Origin: an uncultured Acidobacteriota bacterium
Lineage (GTDB): Bacteria > Acidobacteriota > Vicinamibacteria > Fen-336
NCBI GenBank assembly: GCA_902826455.1
Contig: CADEEV010000001.1
Span: 362,983 to 426,982, forward strand
Reading direction: 5' to 3'
Length of the DNA stretch: 64,000 bases
The position numbers and the translations under genes are program-made. Every line of letters begins with the position of its first letter. Position 1 is the first letter of the stretch. Of this stretch, positions 44,688-51,999 are shown in pieces. The notes beneath the pieces were generated by a model. The model searched no databases, was not told where the DNA came from, and saw only the letters and a list, made by a program, of their open reading frames with translations.

Positions 44688-45017
44688 CTACCGGACCGGG
44701 TTGTCGAGGCGTTGGCTGGTCGCCGTATAGACGACGTAGCCGGCGCCCACCGCCATCAGCACCAGGGCCGCCACGCCCTTGGGGCTCTTGAAGAACGAGC
44801 GCGAGTCCGTGCTCGTCGTGGCGGCCTCGCCCTGGGCGAAGCTCGCGGTGGGGGAGGCCGCGACCGAATTCAGCTTGCGCTCGACCGCTCGAGCGAGAGG
44901 CCGGGGCTCGAGTTGGGCGATCTGCTGCGGCTCGATGGCCAGGGCAGGCAGGGCCAGTTGCAGGATGCAACCGGCAGCAACTCCCTGAGCCACTCTGCGT
45001 AACGCGTTCTGCTTCAC
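44688..45017 (-). CDS. Small exported single-TM protein, module A
   Basis: 109 aa from GTG at 45017 with GGAGG 7 nt upstream. Signal-peptide-like N-terminus (about residues 12-30, VAAGCILQLALPALA), an Ala/Ser-rich middle of about 45 residues, then FFKSPKGVAALVLMAVGAGYVVY (split here as a FFKSPKG motif plus a membrane helix) and a short RLDNPVR tail. The last 38 residues closely match the small protein at 47945-48286, encoded in the same position before its own TonB receptor. I know no named family. It may be a partner or regulator of the receptor (inference from co-occurrence). Confidence 0.8.
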   Translation of the reverse strand: MKQNALRRVAQGVAAGCILQLALPALAIEPQQIAQLEPRPLARAVERKLNSVAASPTASFAQGEAATTSTDSRSFFKSPKGVAALVLMAVGAGYVVYTATSQRLDNPVR

Positions 45018-45028
45018 AGCGGCCTCCA

Positions 45029-45040
45029 ATTGGATCCAAT
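45029..45040. promoter_or_regulatory. 12-bp perfect palindrome ATTGGATCCAAT
   Basis: A perfect palindrome 4 bp from the 17-bp palindrome and overlapping the ribosome-binding region of the small module A gene. Possibly part of a composite operator; it has no counterpart in module B. Confidence 0.35.
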
Positions 45041-45043
45041 GCA

Positions 45044-45060
45044 TTGAACGTACCATTCAA
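45044..45060. promoter_or_regulatory. 17-bp palindromic operator, module A
   Basis: TTGAACGTACCATTCAA: TTGAA and TTCAA arms around 7 bases. Its reverse complement matches the element at 48420-48436 at 16 of 17 positions. It lies 27-43 bp upstream of the GTG of the small module A gene. No clear promoter is seen around it; a TTGACA on the minus strand at 45093-45088 has no good -10. Confidence 0.65.
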
Positions 45061-45103
45061 GTCATCGGACCACGCGCTCTCGCAAGCTGTCAAGCAACGA
45101 AAT

Positions 45104-45138
45104 GACAACAAAAAAGGCCCGGGGTCGCCCCCGGGCCC
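45104..45138 (-). terminator. Rho-independent terminator of TonB receptor 3
   Basis: On the minus strand GGCCCGGGG-GCGA-CCCCGGGCC followed by TTTTTTTGTTGT, 34 bp after the receptor stop. It separates module B from the operator of module A. Confidence 0.88.
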
Positions 45139-45171
45139 GGTTGTCACGTCTTCGCCGGTCGTGCCGGCGGG

Positions 45172-47928
45172 CTAGAAGCTCCAGCGCACCCCGAGGGTGA
45201 TCTGGCGGGGCGTCGTGATGCTGAACGGCGCCAGGAACGTCGAATCCGAGACGTTGTTGAAGACGTCCGTGTTGTAGTTCGCGTTGAAGACGTTGAACAC
45301 GTCGGCGTACACCGCGAGCCGCTCGTTGCCCTGGTTGACCTTGAAGATCTTCTCGGCGCGGATGTCGAGGCGGTGCTGCATGTCCGTGCGGCGCGAGCCG
45401 CGCGGCTCGAGGCGGATCGAGCGCGCGGTCGAGCTCACCAGGGCGAACGGCAGGTTGGTCGCGCTGCGCGAGACGGTCTGCTGGATCTGGTACGCGTAAC
45501 CGCTGACGCTCTTCCAGTACGGGCTGATCGAGACCTCGATCTTCGGAATCACGAACGTGCCGAGGATCTTGAGCTCGTGGGGCCGATCGTAGGTCAGCGG
45601 GCCCTCGAAGTTGATGAGCGACCGGTTGGGCGAGATGAAGTCGCTGGTGCGGGTGCCGTTGCCGTCGTTGTTCACCGTGCCCTCGGTCTTCGAGTACACG
45701 TAGCTCACCTGGGCCTGCCAGCGGTTCGTGAAGCGCTTGTTGAGGACCACCATCAGCGACTTGTAGTCGCGCTTGGCCCGCGCCGTCCCGAGCAGGTTGC
45801 CCTCGGGATCGAAGTACTGCGTGCCGTCCACGTTCCTGATGAGGAAGTTCTCGGTGGCGGCCTGGTCCTCGAGCTCGTACACGGTGATCGGCTGCTCGTG
45901 GAGCCGGTCCTCGGTCTCGAAGGGGATCCAGCGGGCGTCGGGCAGCACGGTGTCGACGAAGTTCTTCCACTTGCGGTAGGTGCCGGTCACGGCGATGCGT
46001 GTGTCGGCGGTCAGGGCGCGCTCGATCGTCGCCGTGTACTGCTGCACTCGCGGGTGCTTCAAGTCCGGGTCGACGTTGTAGAGCGGGTAGTCGACGCGGT
46101 TCACGACGTCGAAGGTGTTGCCCTTCGGCCCGACGAACTCGCCCGTGCCGTCGGCGTTGAAGAAGTACCCCAGGTAGGGACCGAGGCCCGGCACCGCGCG
46201 CCGGAAATAGGTCCCGCTGAGGCTGTCGACGAACTCGCCGTAGTGCGCCTTCAGGACGGTCTTCTGGTCGCCCGTGAGGTCGAGGGCGAAGCCGATGCGG
46301 GGCGCGAAACCGGTGAACTCGTAGACCTTGCCTATGTCCTGGGCGCCGCCGTCGTAGCCGCGCCCCTGGTCGAGGCGCACGCCCGCGTTGATCGTGAGGC
46401 GGCTGTTGGGCTTCCAGGAGTCCTGGGCGAAGAACGACTCGCGCGCCACGTCCGTCTTGAAGTCGTAGGACGAGTCGAAGCCGTAGTACTGGCCCACCGG
46501 GTAGTACTCGGTCGAGTCGTAGTAGTAGATGCCGCCCTCGTACGTGTTGCGGTTGTGGGCCGAGCTACGCTCGATCTCGAGGCCGAACTTGAGCTCGTGC
46601 TTGCCCCACCGGTCCGCGTAGTGCGTGACGGCCGCGTTCAGCTGGTTGCGCTTGCGGTCGTAGAGCGAGCGATAGCCCGCCGCCTCGGACTGGACGTTGG
46701 TCGTGACGTCGTAGTGGGTGGACTTGCCGAGGGTCTCCGCCGTCGGGAACAGGTCGAAATAGCCGCTGTAGCCGGCGAAGCGCGCCTCGACGAACGTGTT
46801 GGAGCCGAAGAGGTGGCGCCACTGCGCGTTCCACACGAGCTCGGGCGCTTCCTCCTCGACCACGACGTCCTTCGTGATGGTGCCGCTCCAGCCGTCGCGG
46901 CCCTTCACGTTGAACTGGTCGTACTGCATCTGCAGGTCGATCTTGTCGTTCGAGCTCGGCAGCCAGGTGATCTTGCCGTTGAAGCGCGGCGACAGCTCGC
47001 TGTAGAGCTCGACGGGCCCGGACGGGTTCGACTTGTCCTCGAGGCGCTGCGCGCTGAAGAAGTAGAAGAGCTTGTCCTTGATGATCGGACCGCTCAGCTG
47101 GGCCGTGAAGTCGAGGTACTTGGACGTCTTCGCGGACAGCCCGAGGTCCGGGTTCTGTTCCAGGAGCTCGCCGGTCGTGTTGTCGCTCGCGAACGACCCC
47201 TTCGTGTACTGGACGTCGAACAGCCCCGAGGTGGAGTTGCCACCCGAGCGCGTGATCGTGTTCACGACCGCGCCCGTGAAGGAGCCGTACTCGGCGTTGG
47301 CGCCGAGACCCTGCACCTGGACCTCCTCGACGATGTTGAAGTTCACGAAGACCCAGGCCGTGCCGGCGCTGGGATCGCGGGTGTCGACGCCGTCGAAGTA
47401 GAGGCCGTTCGAGACGTCGGCGCCGCCGCCGAAGGCGGAGCCGGCGTTCACGCCGGGCGTGTAGTCGAGCAGGCTCGCGACGAAGCGGTTGAGCGGCAGG
47501 TTGAACAGCAGGTCCTGGCTGAGGCTGTTGTCCGTGGCGGTGGTGCTGGTGTCGACGAGCGGCGCCTCGGCGACCACCTCGGCCGTGTCCGTGAGGCCCC
47601 CGACCCTGAGGCTGAAGTCGACCGTCACGGTCTTGCCGATCGTGACCACGACGTTCTCCTGCTTGCGAGGCGAGAAGCTCGCGAGCTCGGCCGTGACCGT
47701 GTAGGTGCCGGGCTCGACCGCCACGAAACGGAACGCGCCCGAGGCGTCGGTGACGGCGCTCTTGGCGCCGGTCTTGCCCGCGAGGGTCAGCGTCGCGCCG
47801 GGGAGCGCTCCACCCTGCTGGTCCACGACGACGCCCGAGATGGTTCCCAGGAGGGACTGGGCCGAGCCGCTCGAGGCGCTCAGCAGGACGGCCAGGAACG
47901 CCGCCGCGACGAGTCTGAGTTTCTGCAT
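45172..47928 (-). CDS. TonB-dependent receptor 3 (module B)
   Basis: 918 aa. Signal peptide (LVAAAFLAVLLSASSGSAQ), CarboxypepD_reg domain (GVVVDQQGGALPGATLTLAG), plug (GLYFDGVDTRDPSAGTAW, VVNTITRSGGN), barrel ending LGVRWSF. Paralogue of the receptor at 41923-44673, with the same order and spacing of genes, so a tandem duplication is evident; divergence is concentrated in predicted extracellular loops, for example around the segments before VDYPLYNVDPD. ATG at 47928, 16 bp after the small module B gene; an intrinsic terminator follows. Confidence 0.92.
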   Translation of the reverse strand: MQKLRLVAAAFLAVLLSASSGSAQSLLGTISGVVVDQQGGALPGATLTLAGKTGAKSAVTDASGAFRFVAVEPGTYTVTAELASFSPRKQENVVVTIGKTVTVDFSLRVGGLTDTAEVVAEAPLVDTSTTATDNSLSQDLLFNLPLNRFVASLLDYTPGVNAGSAFGGGADVSNGLYFDGVDTRDPSAGTAWVFVNFNIVEEVQVQGLGANAEYGSFTGAVVNTITRSGGNSTSGLFDVQYTKGSFASDNTTGELLEQNPDLGLSAKTSKYLDFTAQLSGPIIKDKLFYFFSAQRLEDKSNPSGPVELYSELSPRFNGKITWLPSSNDKIDLQMQYDQFNVKGRDGWSGTITKDVVVEEEAPELVWNAQWRHLFGSNTFVEARFAGYSGYFDLFPTAETLGKSTHYDVTTNVQSEAAGYRSLYDRKRNQLNAAVTHYADRWGKHELKFGLEIERSSAHNRNTYEGGIYYYDSTEYYPVGQYYGFDSSYDFKTDVARESFFAQDSWKPNSRLTINAGVRLDQGRGYDGGAQDIGKVYEFTGFAPRIGFALDLTGDQKTVLKAHYGEFVDSLSGTYFRRAVPGLGPYLGYFFNADGTGEFVGPKGNTFDVVNRVDYPLYNVDPDLKHPRVQQYTATIERALTADTRIAVTGTYRKWKNFVDTVLPDARWIPFETEDRLHEQPITVYELEDQAATENFLIRNVDGTQYFDPEGNLLGTARAKRDYKSLMVVLNKRFTNRWQAQVSYVYSKTEGTVNNDGNGTRTSDFISPNRSLINFEGPLTYDRPHELKILGTFVIPKIEVSISPYWKSVSGYAYQIQQTVSRSATNLPFALVSSTARSIRLEPRGSRRTDMQHRLDIRAEKIFKVNQGNERLAVYADVFNVFNANYNTDVFNNVSDSTFLAPFSITTPRQITLGVRWSF

Positions 47929-47944
47929 CGGTGTCTCTCTTTCC

Positions 47945-48286
47945 TTACCGCAGCGGGTTGTCGATGCGTTCGTCTTTGGCCGAGTAGATCGTGTAGCCCG
48001 TGCCCACGGCCATCAGGAGGAGGACCGCGATGCCCTTCGGGCTCTTGAAGAACGAAGGCGAGTCACCGGTCGCGGCGGCGGGCGTCGCGCTCTGCGTCGC
48101 GCGCAGGGCGTCCTTCGTGTCGAGCTTGGCGAGCCGTGCGGAGGTCGCGGCGGCGAGCGAGCGCGTTTCGATCGGCCTGACGGGGGAGGGTTCGGCCGCG
48201 CGGGCCGGCACGCTCCACGTGAATGCGAGGGCCAGGGTAAGAGCTCCTGCCGCTGCCCGGGCAGGGCACGTCGTGGATCTGGTCAA
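47945..48286 (-). CDS. Small exported single-TM protein, module B
   Basis: 113 aa from TTG at 48286 with AGGAGG 5 nt upstream. Signal peptide (AGALTLALAFTWSVPARA), variable Ala/Arg-rich middle, then SFFKSPKG, a membrane helix (IAVLLLMAVGTGYTIYSA) and the tail RIDNPLR. The C-terminal third is nearly the same as in the module A protein while the middle differs, which suggests that the FFKSPKG-TM-DNPxR part is the functional core. Predicted topology: middle region in the periplasm, tail in the cytoplasm. It is preceded by a consensus sigma-54 promoter. Confidence 0.82.
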   Translation of the reverse strand: MTRSTTCPARAAAGALTLALAFTWSVPARAAEPSPVRPIETRSLAAATSARLAKLDTKDALRATQSATPAAATGDSPSFFKSPKGIAVLLLMAVGTGYTIYSAKDERIDNPLR

Positions 48287-48322
48287 GGTTTCCTCCTGAA
48301 CGGAACGGGTTCAATTCCTTGA

Positions 48323-48337
48323 GCAACCGGCGTGCCA
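48323..48337 (-). promoter_or_regulatory. Sigma-54 promoter of module B
   Basis: The minus strand reads TGGCACGCCGGTTGCT, matching the full sigma-54 consensus (TGGCACG-N4-TTGCW) with GG and GC 12 bases apart. Predicted start is near 48312, giving a leader of about 25 nt containing AGGAGG before the TTG. Confidence 0.8.
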
Positions 48338-48419
48338 CGGCAGAGCCGCGACTCGGCATCGCTCCTTCAGTGACTTAGGGGCACGTCGCACGTTGCTGGA
48401 AGTGAGACGGTTCATATCA

Positions 48420-48436
48420 TTGAATGTTACGTTCAA
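48420..48436. promoter_or_regulatory. 17-bp palindromic operator or enhancer, module B
   Basis: TTGAATGTTACGTTCAA, one mismatch from the reverse complement of the module A element. It lies about 108-124 bp upstream of the predicted sigma-54 start, the usual distance for an enhancer-binding activator site. Confidence 0.65.
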
Positions 48437-48472
48437 CAAATCGAACCTCGGATGCGGGAGCCGCCGTCGTCG

Positions 48473-48501
48473 TTGACGCTCCCGGGAGACTCGGCTAGCG
48501 T
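48473..48501 (+). promoter_or_regulatory. Sigma-A promoter of the sulfatase-like gene
   Basis: TTGACG, 17-bp spacer, TAGCGT. The start of transcription would fall about 5 nt before the ATG at 48513, with no ribosome-binding site, so the mRNA is nearly leaderless. Confidence 0.6.
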
Positions 48502-48512
48502 GTCGCTCCACC

Positions 48513-50843
48513 ATGCGTCGACGCGCGATCGTGCTCGCCATCCTCGTGTCGGCCGTGGTGATCGGCCTCGTTCTCCACAGCCAGCGCCCGCCCGCCAGCG
48601 ACGCCGACGCGCGCACGCGCCTCACCCGCCTGCGGCCCGTGCCCGAGGGACTGAACGTCGTGATCGTCACCCTCGACACCACGCGCGCGGATCGGCTCGG
48701 CTGTTACGGGGCGAAGGGCGCGGAGACGCCCAACCTCGACGCCCTCGCGAGGGACGGCGTCCTGTTCGAGCAGGCGACGGCCACCGTGCCGCTCACGTTT
48801 CCGTCCCACTCGGCGATCTTCACGGGCCTGGTGCCGCCTCACCACGGCGTCCACGACAACGGCGGCTTCTTCCTCGACGAGAGCAAGACGACGCTCGCCG
48901 AGCGCATGAAGGGCGCCGGCTACGCGACGGGCGCGTTCATCGCCGCGTGGGTGCTGGACTCGAAATGGGGGCTCGCCCAGGGCTTCGACACGTACGCGGA
49001 CAAGTTCGACCTGTCGAAGTACAAGGTCGTGTCGCTCGGGACGGTGCAGAAGCCGGGCGACGAGGTGATGGACGAGGCGCTGGCCTGGATGGACGGCGTG
49101 CGCGATCGCAAGTTCCTGTCGTGGATCCACCTCTACGATCCCCACAGTCCCTACGAGGCGCCCGAGCCGTACCGCTCGCGCTTCAAGGGCCAGCCGTACA
49201 ACGCCGAGATCGCCTACACCGACCACGTCGTCGGCCGCCTCACGACGTGGCTGCGCGAGAAGAACCTGATGGAGCGCACGATCGTGGTGGTGACCGCCGA
49301 CCACGGAGAGGCTTTGGGCGACCACGGCGAGTCGACCCACTCCTTCTTCATCTACGACGCCACCACCCACGTCCCGCTGATCGTGCGCACTCCCTGGGGC
49401 CTCAAGGGACGCAGCCGCACCCAGGTGGGCAGCGTCGACATCTTCCCGACGATCCTGGATCTCGTGGGACTGCCGGCCCAGGACGGCATCGACGGCCACT
49501 CGCTGGCCCGCTCGCTGTTCGATACCGGCGCCGAGCTCGGCCACGTGGCGTACTCGGAGACGTACTACCCGCGCTTCCACTACGGCTGGCAGCACCTGCA
49601 GAGCCTGCGCGACGGGCGGTACAAGTTCATCGAGGCGCCCACGCCCGAGCTGTACGACGTCGGCGAGGACCCCGGGGAGTCGAGGAACATCTACAAGGCG
49701 TTCAGCAAGCGCGCGGAGGAGCTGCGCGTGAAGCTGCGCGCGCTCACGGGCGGCGCCGCGGCCCACGTGCCCGACCAGCAGCAGCTCGATCCCGAGACCC
49801 TGCAGCGCCTCGCGGCGCTCGGCTACGTCGGCAGCGCCGTCCAGGTGGACCCGGAGGCCGTCCTCCCGGACCCCAAGGACAAGATCGGCCTCTACAAGAT
49901 GATGCACAGCGCGCGCGACCTCGCCCAGGAGGAGAAGTTCGCGGAGGCCGTCACGATCATGCAGAAGGTCGTCGTGCAGGACCCCGACATCGTCGACGCC
50001 TACATCAGCCTGGGGAACTGGCTGATGCGGCTGCGCCGCCCCGACGAGGCCGTGGCGTCGTTCCAGCAGGTGCTCACGCGGCAGCCCGAGAACAGCCTCG
50101 CGATCCTGAACCTGGCGAACGTGTACCGCGCCCGGGGCCAGGCCGAGTCCGCGATCGCGGGCTACCGGACGGTCCTGAAGCTCGACTCGAAGAACCCGCA
50201 GAACTGGTACCAGCTCGCGACGCTCTATCTCGACATCGGGCGCGTGAGCGACGCCGAGACCACTTTCCGCGAGGCCCTGGTCGCCAACCCGAAGATGGGC
50301 GCCGCGTACAACAGCCTCGGGGTCATCGCGTGGACTCGCGGCCGCAAGGCGGAAGCCGAGGGCCTGTTCCGCAAGGGCCTCGAGCTCGAGCCCGACATCG
50401 CCACCGGTCGCGTCAACCTGGCGCGTGTGCTCGAGGATCGCGGCGACCTCGCGGGCGCGGAAAAGCTCTACCGCGAGGAGCTCGAGATCTACGCGGACAG
50501 CGGCAAGGCTCGCTTCAACCTCGCGCAGCTCCTGCGCCAGCGCGGCGACCGTGCCGGCTACCTGGCCGAGCTCCAGCGCGCCATCGAGAAGGCACCCGAG
50601 TTCGGTCCCGCGTTCTTCTTCCTCGCCCGCGAGGAGCTCCAGTCGGGCGGACTCGCGGGCGCCGAGGAGATCGCGAAGCGCGGCCTCGAGGTGGATCCAC
50701 GCTCGGAGGTGGCTCCCCTCGGGCACTACGTTCTCGCCGACGTCTACAGCCGTCGCGGCGAGCGCGAGAAAGCCGCGGCCGAGGCGCGCGCCGCACGCGA
50801 CCTCGAAACGGCCCTCGCCGCGCGACGCCGCCCCGCCCTGTGA
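48513..50843 (+). CDS. Sulfatase-like/TPR fusion protein
   Basis: 776 aa. N-terminal membrane anchor (AIVLAILVSAVVIGLVL), an alkaline-phosphatase-superfamily domain (about 50-430) with metal sites in VTLDTTRADRLGCYG and TADHGEALGDHGE, then about ten TPR helices (about 460-770). At the place where sulfatases have the formylglycine motif CxPSR it reads LTFPSHSAIFTG, so a Thr occupies the Cys position; a Cys/Ser-type sulfatase activation is not possible. It may be a phosphodiesterase or phosphotransferase. Its stop overlaps the start of the next gene. Confidence 0.87.
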   Translation: MRRRAIVLAILVSAVVIGLVLHSQRPPASDADARTRLTRLRPVPEGLNVVIVTLDTTRADRLGCYGAKGAETPNLDALARDGVLFEQATATVPLTFPSHSAIFTGLVPPHHGVHDNGGFFLDESKTTLAERMKGAGYATGAFIAAWVLDSKWGLAQGFDTYADKFDLSKYKVVSLGTVQKPGDEVMDEALAWMDGVRDRKFLSWIHLYDPHSPYEAPEPYRSRFKGQPYNAEIAYTDHVVGRLTTWLREKNLMERTIVVVTADHGEALGDHGESTHSFFIYDATTHVPLIVRTPWGLKGRSRTQVGSVDIFPTILDLVGLPAQDGIDGHSLARSLFDTGAELGHVAYSETYYPRFHYGWQHLQSLRDGRYKFIEAPTPELYDVGEDPGESRNIYKAFSKRAEELRVKLRALTGGAAAHVPDQQQLDPETLQRLAALGYVGSAVQVDPEAVLPDPKDKIGLYKMMHSARDLAQEEKFAEAVTIMQKVVVQDPDIVDAYISLGNWLMRLRRPDEAVASFQQVLTRQPENSLAILNLANVYRARGQAESAIAGYRTVLKLDSKNPQNWYQLATLYLDIGRVSDAETTFREALVANPKMGAAYNSLGVIAWTRGRKAEAEGLFRKGLELEPDIATGRVNLARVLEDRGDLAGAEKLYREELEIYADSGKARFNLAQLLRQRGDRAGYLAELQRAIEKAPEFGPAFFFLAREELQSGGLAGAEEIAKRGLEVDPRSEVAPLGHYVLADVYSRRGEREKAAAEARAARDLETALAARRRPAL

Positions 50844-51778
50844 GCCTCGCGCGCCGCGCCCTCCTGGTCCTCGTCGCCGTGGTGATCGTCACGATCGCGG
50901 GCCTGTACCTCCGGCTCACCCGCGAGGTGCCCCTGCCTCCCGATGCGCGCGGCACCTTGCTGTACCTGGGGGATCGCGGCGGCGCCGACACGCTGTACGC
51001 CCGCTCGCTGGCCGACGGCAGCGAGCGCCGGCTCACGTACTTCACGGAGCCGGTGCGCGATCCGGCCTTGTCGCCCGATGGAAGCCGCGTCGCCTTCTCG
51101 GTCGGCGGCCGCATCGGGGTGGTGGTCCTCGCGACGGGGGACGTGCGGCTTCTCACCTTCGGCATCGACTATCGCGACGTCCAGCCGGCCTGGCGCGCCG
51201 ACGGCCAGGCGCTCATCGTGGTGGCGCGACGGCCCGGCGAGACCGCGGGCGACCTCCACCTGCTCTCGCCCCTCGATCCCGGCGGCGGCCGCACCGGGCG
51301 CACGCCCGTGACGCTGACACGGGGCCTCGACGAGAGCCAGCCGGCGCTCTCCCCGGACGGCCGGTTCGTCGTGTTCGTCCGCGAGGACAACCTCGTGAGG
51401 CAGGAGCTCGACAACGGACGCACGCGCCGCCTGACGGGCGGGTTTCGCAAGACGCGCCAGCCGCTCTTCCTGCCCGGCGGCCGCATCCTCTGCCTGTGGG
51501 CCCTCGAGAAGGCCTTCGGCATCGACGTCATGGACGCCGACGGCAAGAACCGCTCGACGCTCGGCCAGGGCACGACCTACTACCGCTCCGTGACGCCGTC
51601 CCCCGACGGAAGGTTCTTCGCCGCGACGTTCACCTACGACCTCCGCTTCCACCCGGCCCTCGCCTTGAGGCCGAAGCACGTCGAGGAAGTCCACCTCCTC
51701 GACGCCCACGGAGTGTTCCTCGCGCCCCTCGTGCGGTCGTTTCGCGACTCGAACCACTCCCCGCAGTGGGCCCGTTGA
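50840..51778 (+). CDS. Membrane-anchored TolB-like beta-propeller protein
   Basis: 312 aa. N-terminal membrane helix (LLVLVAVVIVTIAGLYLRL) followed by PD40/TolB-type repeats: DPALSPDGSRVAFSV, DVQPAWRADGQALIVV, SQPALSPDGRFVVFV, RQPLFLPGGRILCLW and SVTPSPDGRFFAATF, about five to six propeller blades. Such propellers bind proteins or carbohydrates in the periplasm. GTG start overlaps the stop of the sulfatase-like gene, so the two act in one unit. Function otherwise unknown. Confidence 0.83.
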   Translation: MSLARRALLVLVAVVIVTIAGLYLRLTREVPLPPDARGTLLYLGDRGGADTLYARSLADGSERRLTYFTEPVRDPALSPDGSRVAFSVGGRIGVVVLATGDVRLLTFGIDYRDVQPAWRADGQALIVVARRPGETAGDLHLLSPLDPGGGRTGRTPVTLTRGLDESQPALSPDGRFVVFVREDNLVRQELDNGRTRRLTGGFRKTRQPLFLPGGRILCLWALEKAFGIDVMDADGKNRSTLGQGTTYYRSVTPSPDGRFFAATFTYDLRFHPALALRPKHVEEVHLLDAHGVFLAPLVRSFRDSNHSPQWAR

Positions 51779-51802
51779 CGCGCAAGACCTTCCGGGTATG
51801 AT
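51775..51802 (+). promoter_or_regulatory. Sigma-A promoter of the lysW-like/larE pair
   Basis: TTGACG (overlapping the preceding stop codon), 16-bp spacer, TATGAT. Leader of about 23 nt with GAGGAGG. It gives the pair its own promoter. Confidence 0.65.
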
Positions 51803-51831
51803 CCGAAAATTGTCGCGAGGAGGTCGTGAGG

Positions 51832-51999
51832 ATGGCCGTGTGTCCCGAGTGCGATGCCGCCGTGGAGATCGACGAGTACGACGTCGACAAGGGCGAGATC
51901 ATCTCCTGCCCTGAGTGCGGCGTGGATCTCGCCGTCGTCGGCCTGTCGCCCCTCGAGCTCGATCTGGCGCCCCAGGACGAGGACGACTGGGAAGAATGA
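51832..51999 (+). CDS. LysW-like amino-group carrier protein
   Basis: 55 aa. Zinc-ribbon pairs CPEC (residues 4-7) and CPEC (26-29), then [21 protein letters not shown] at the C-terminus, read as two parts: the LSPLELDLAP block and an acidic tail. The layout matches LysW/ArgW carriers, whose C-terminal EDWGE glutamate is joined to amino acids by LysX-type ligases. Here the tail reads EDDWEE: the terminal Glu is kept but Gly is replaced. No LysX, LysZ or LysY gene is nearby; instead its stop overlaps the ATG of larE (ATGA). Too short for most gene finders but has a strong promoter and ribosome-binding site. Confidence 0.85.
   Translation: MAVCPECDAAVEIDEYDVDKGEIISCPECGVDLAVVGLSPLELDLAPQDEDDWEE

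Noticed and set aside
48296-48314. TGAAC...GTTCA inverted repeat near the module B start as another copy of the operator
   Set aside because: Arm spacing is 9, not 7, and the inner bases differ; too weak to call.
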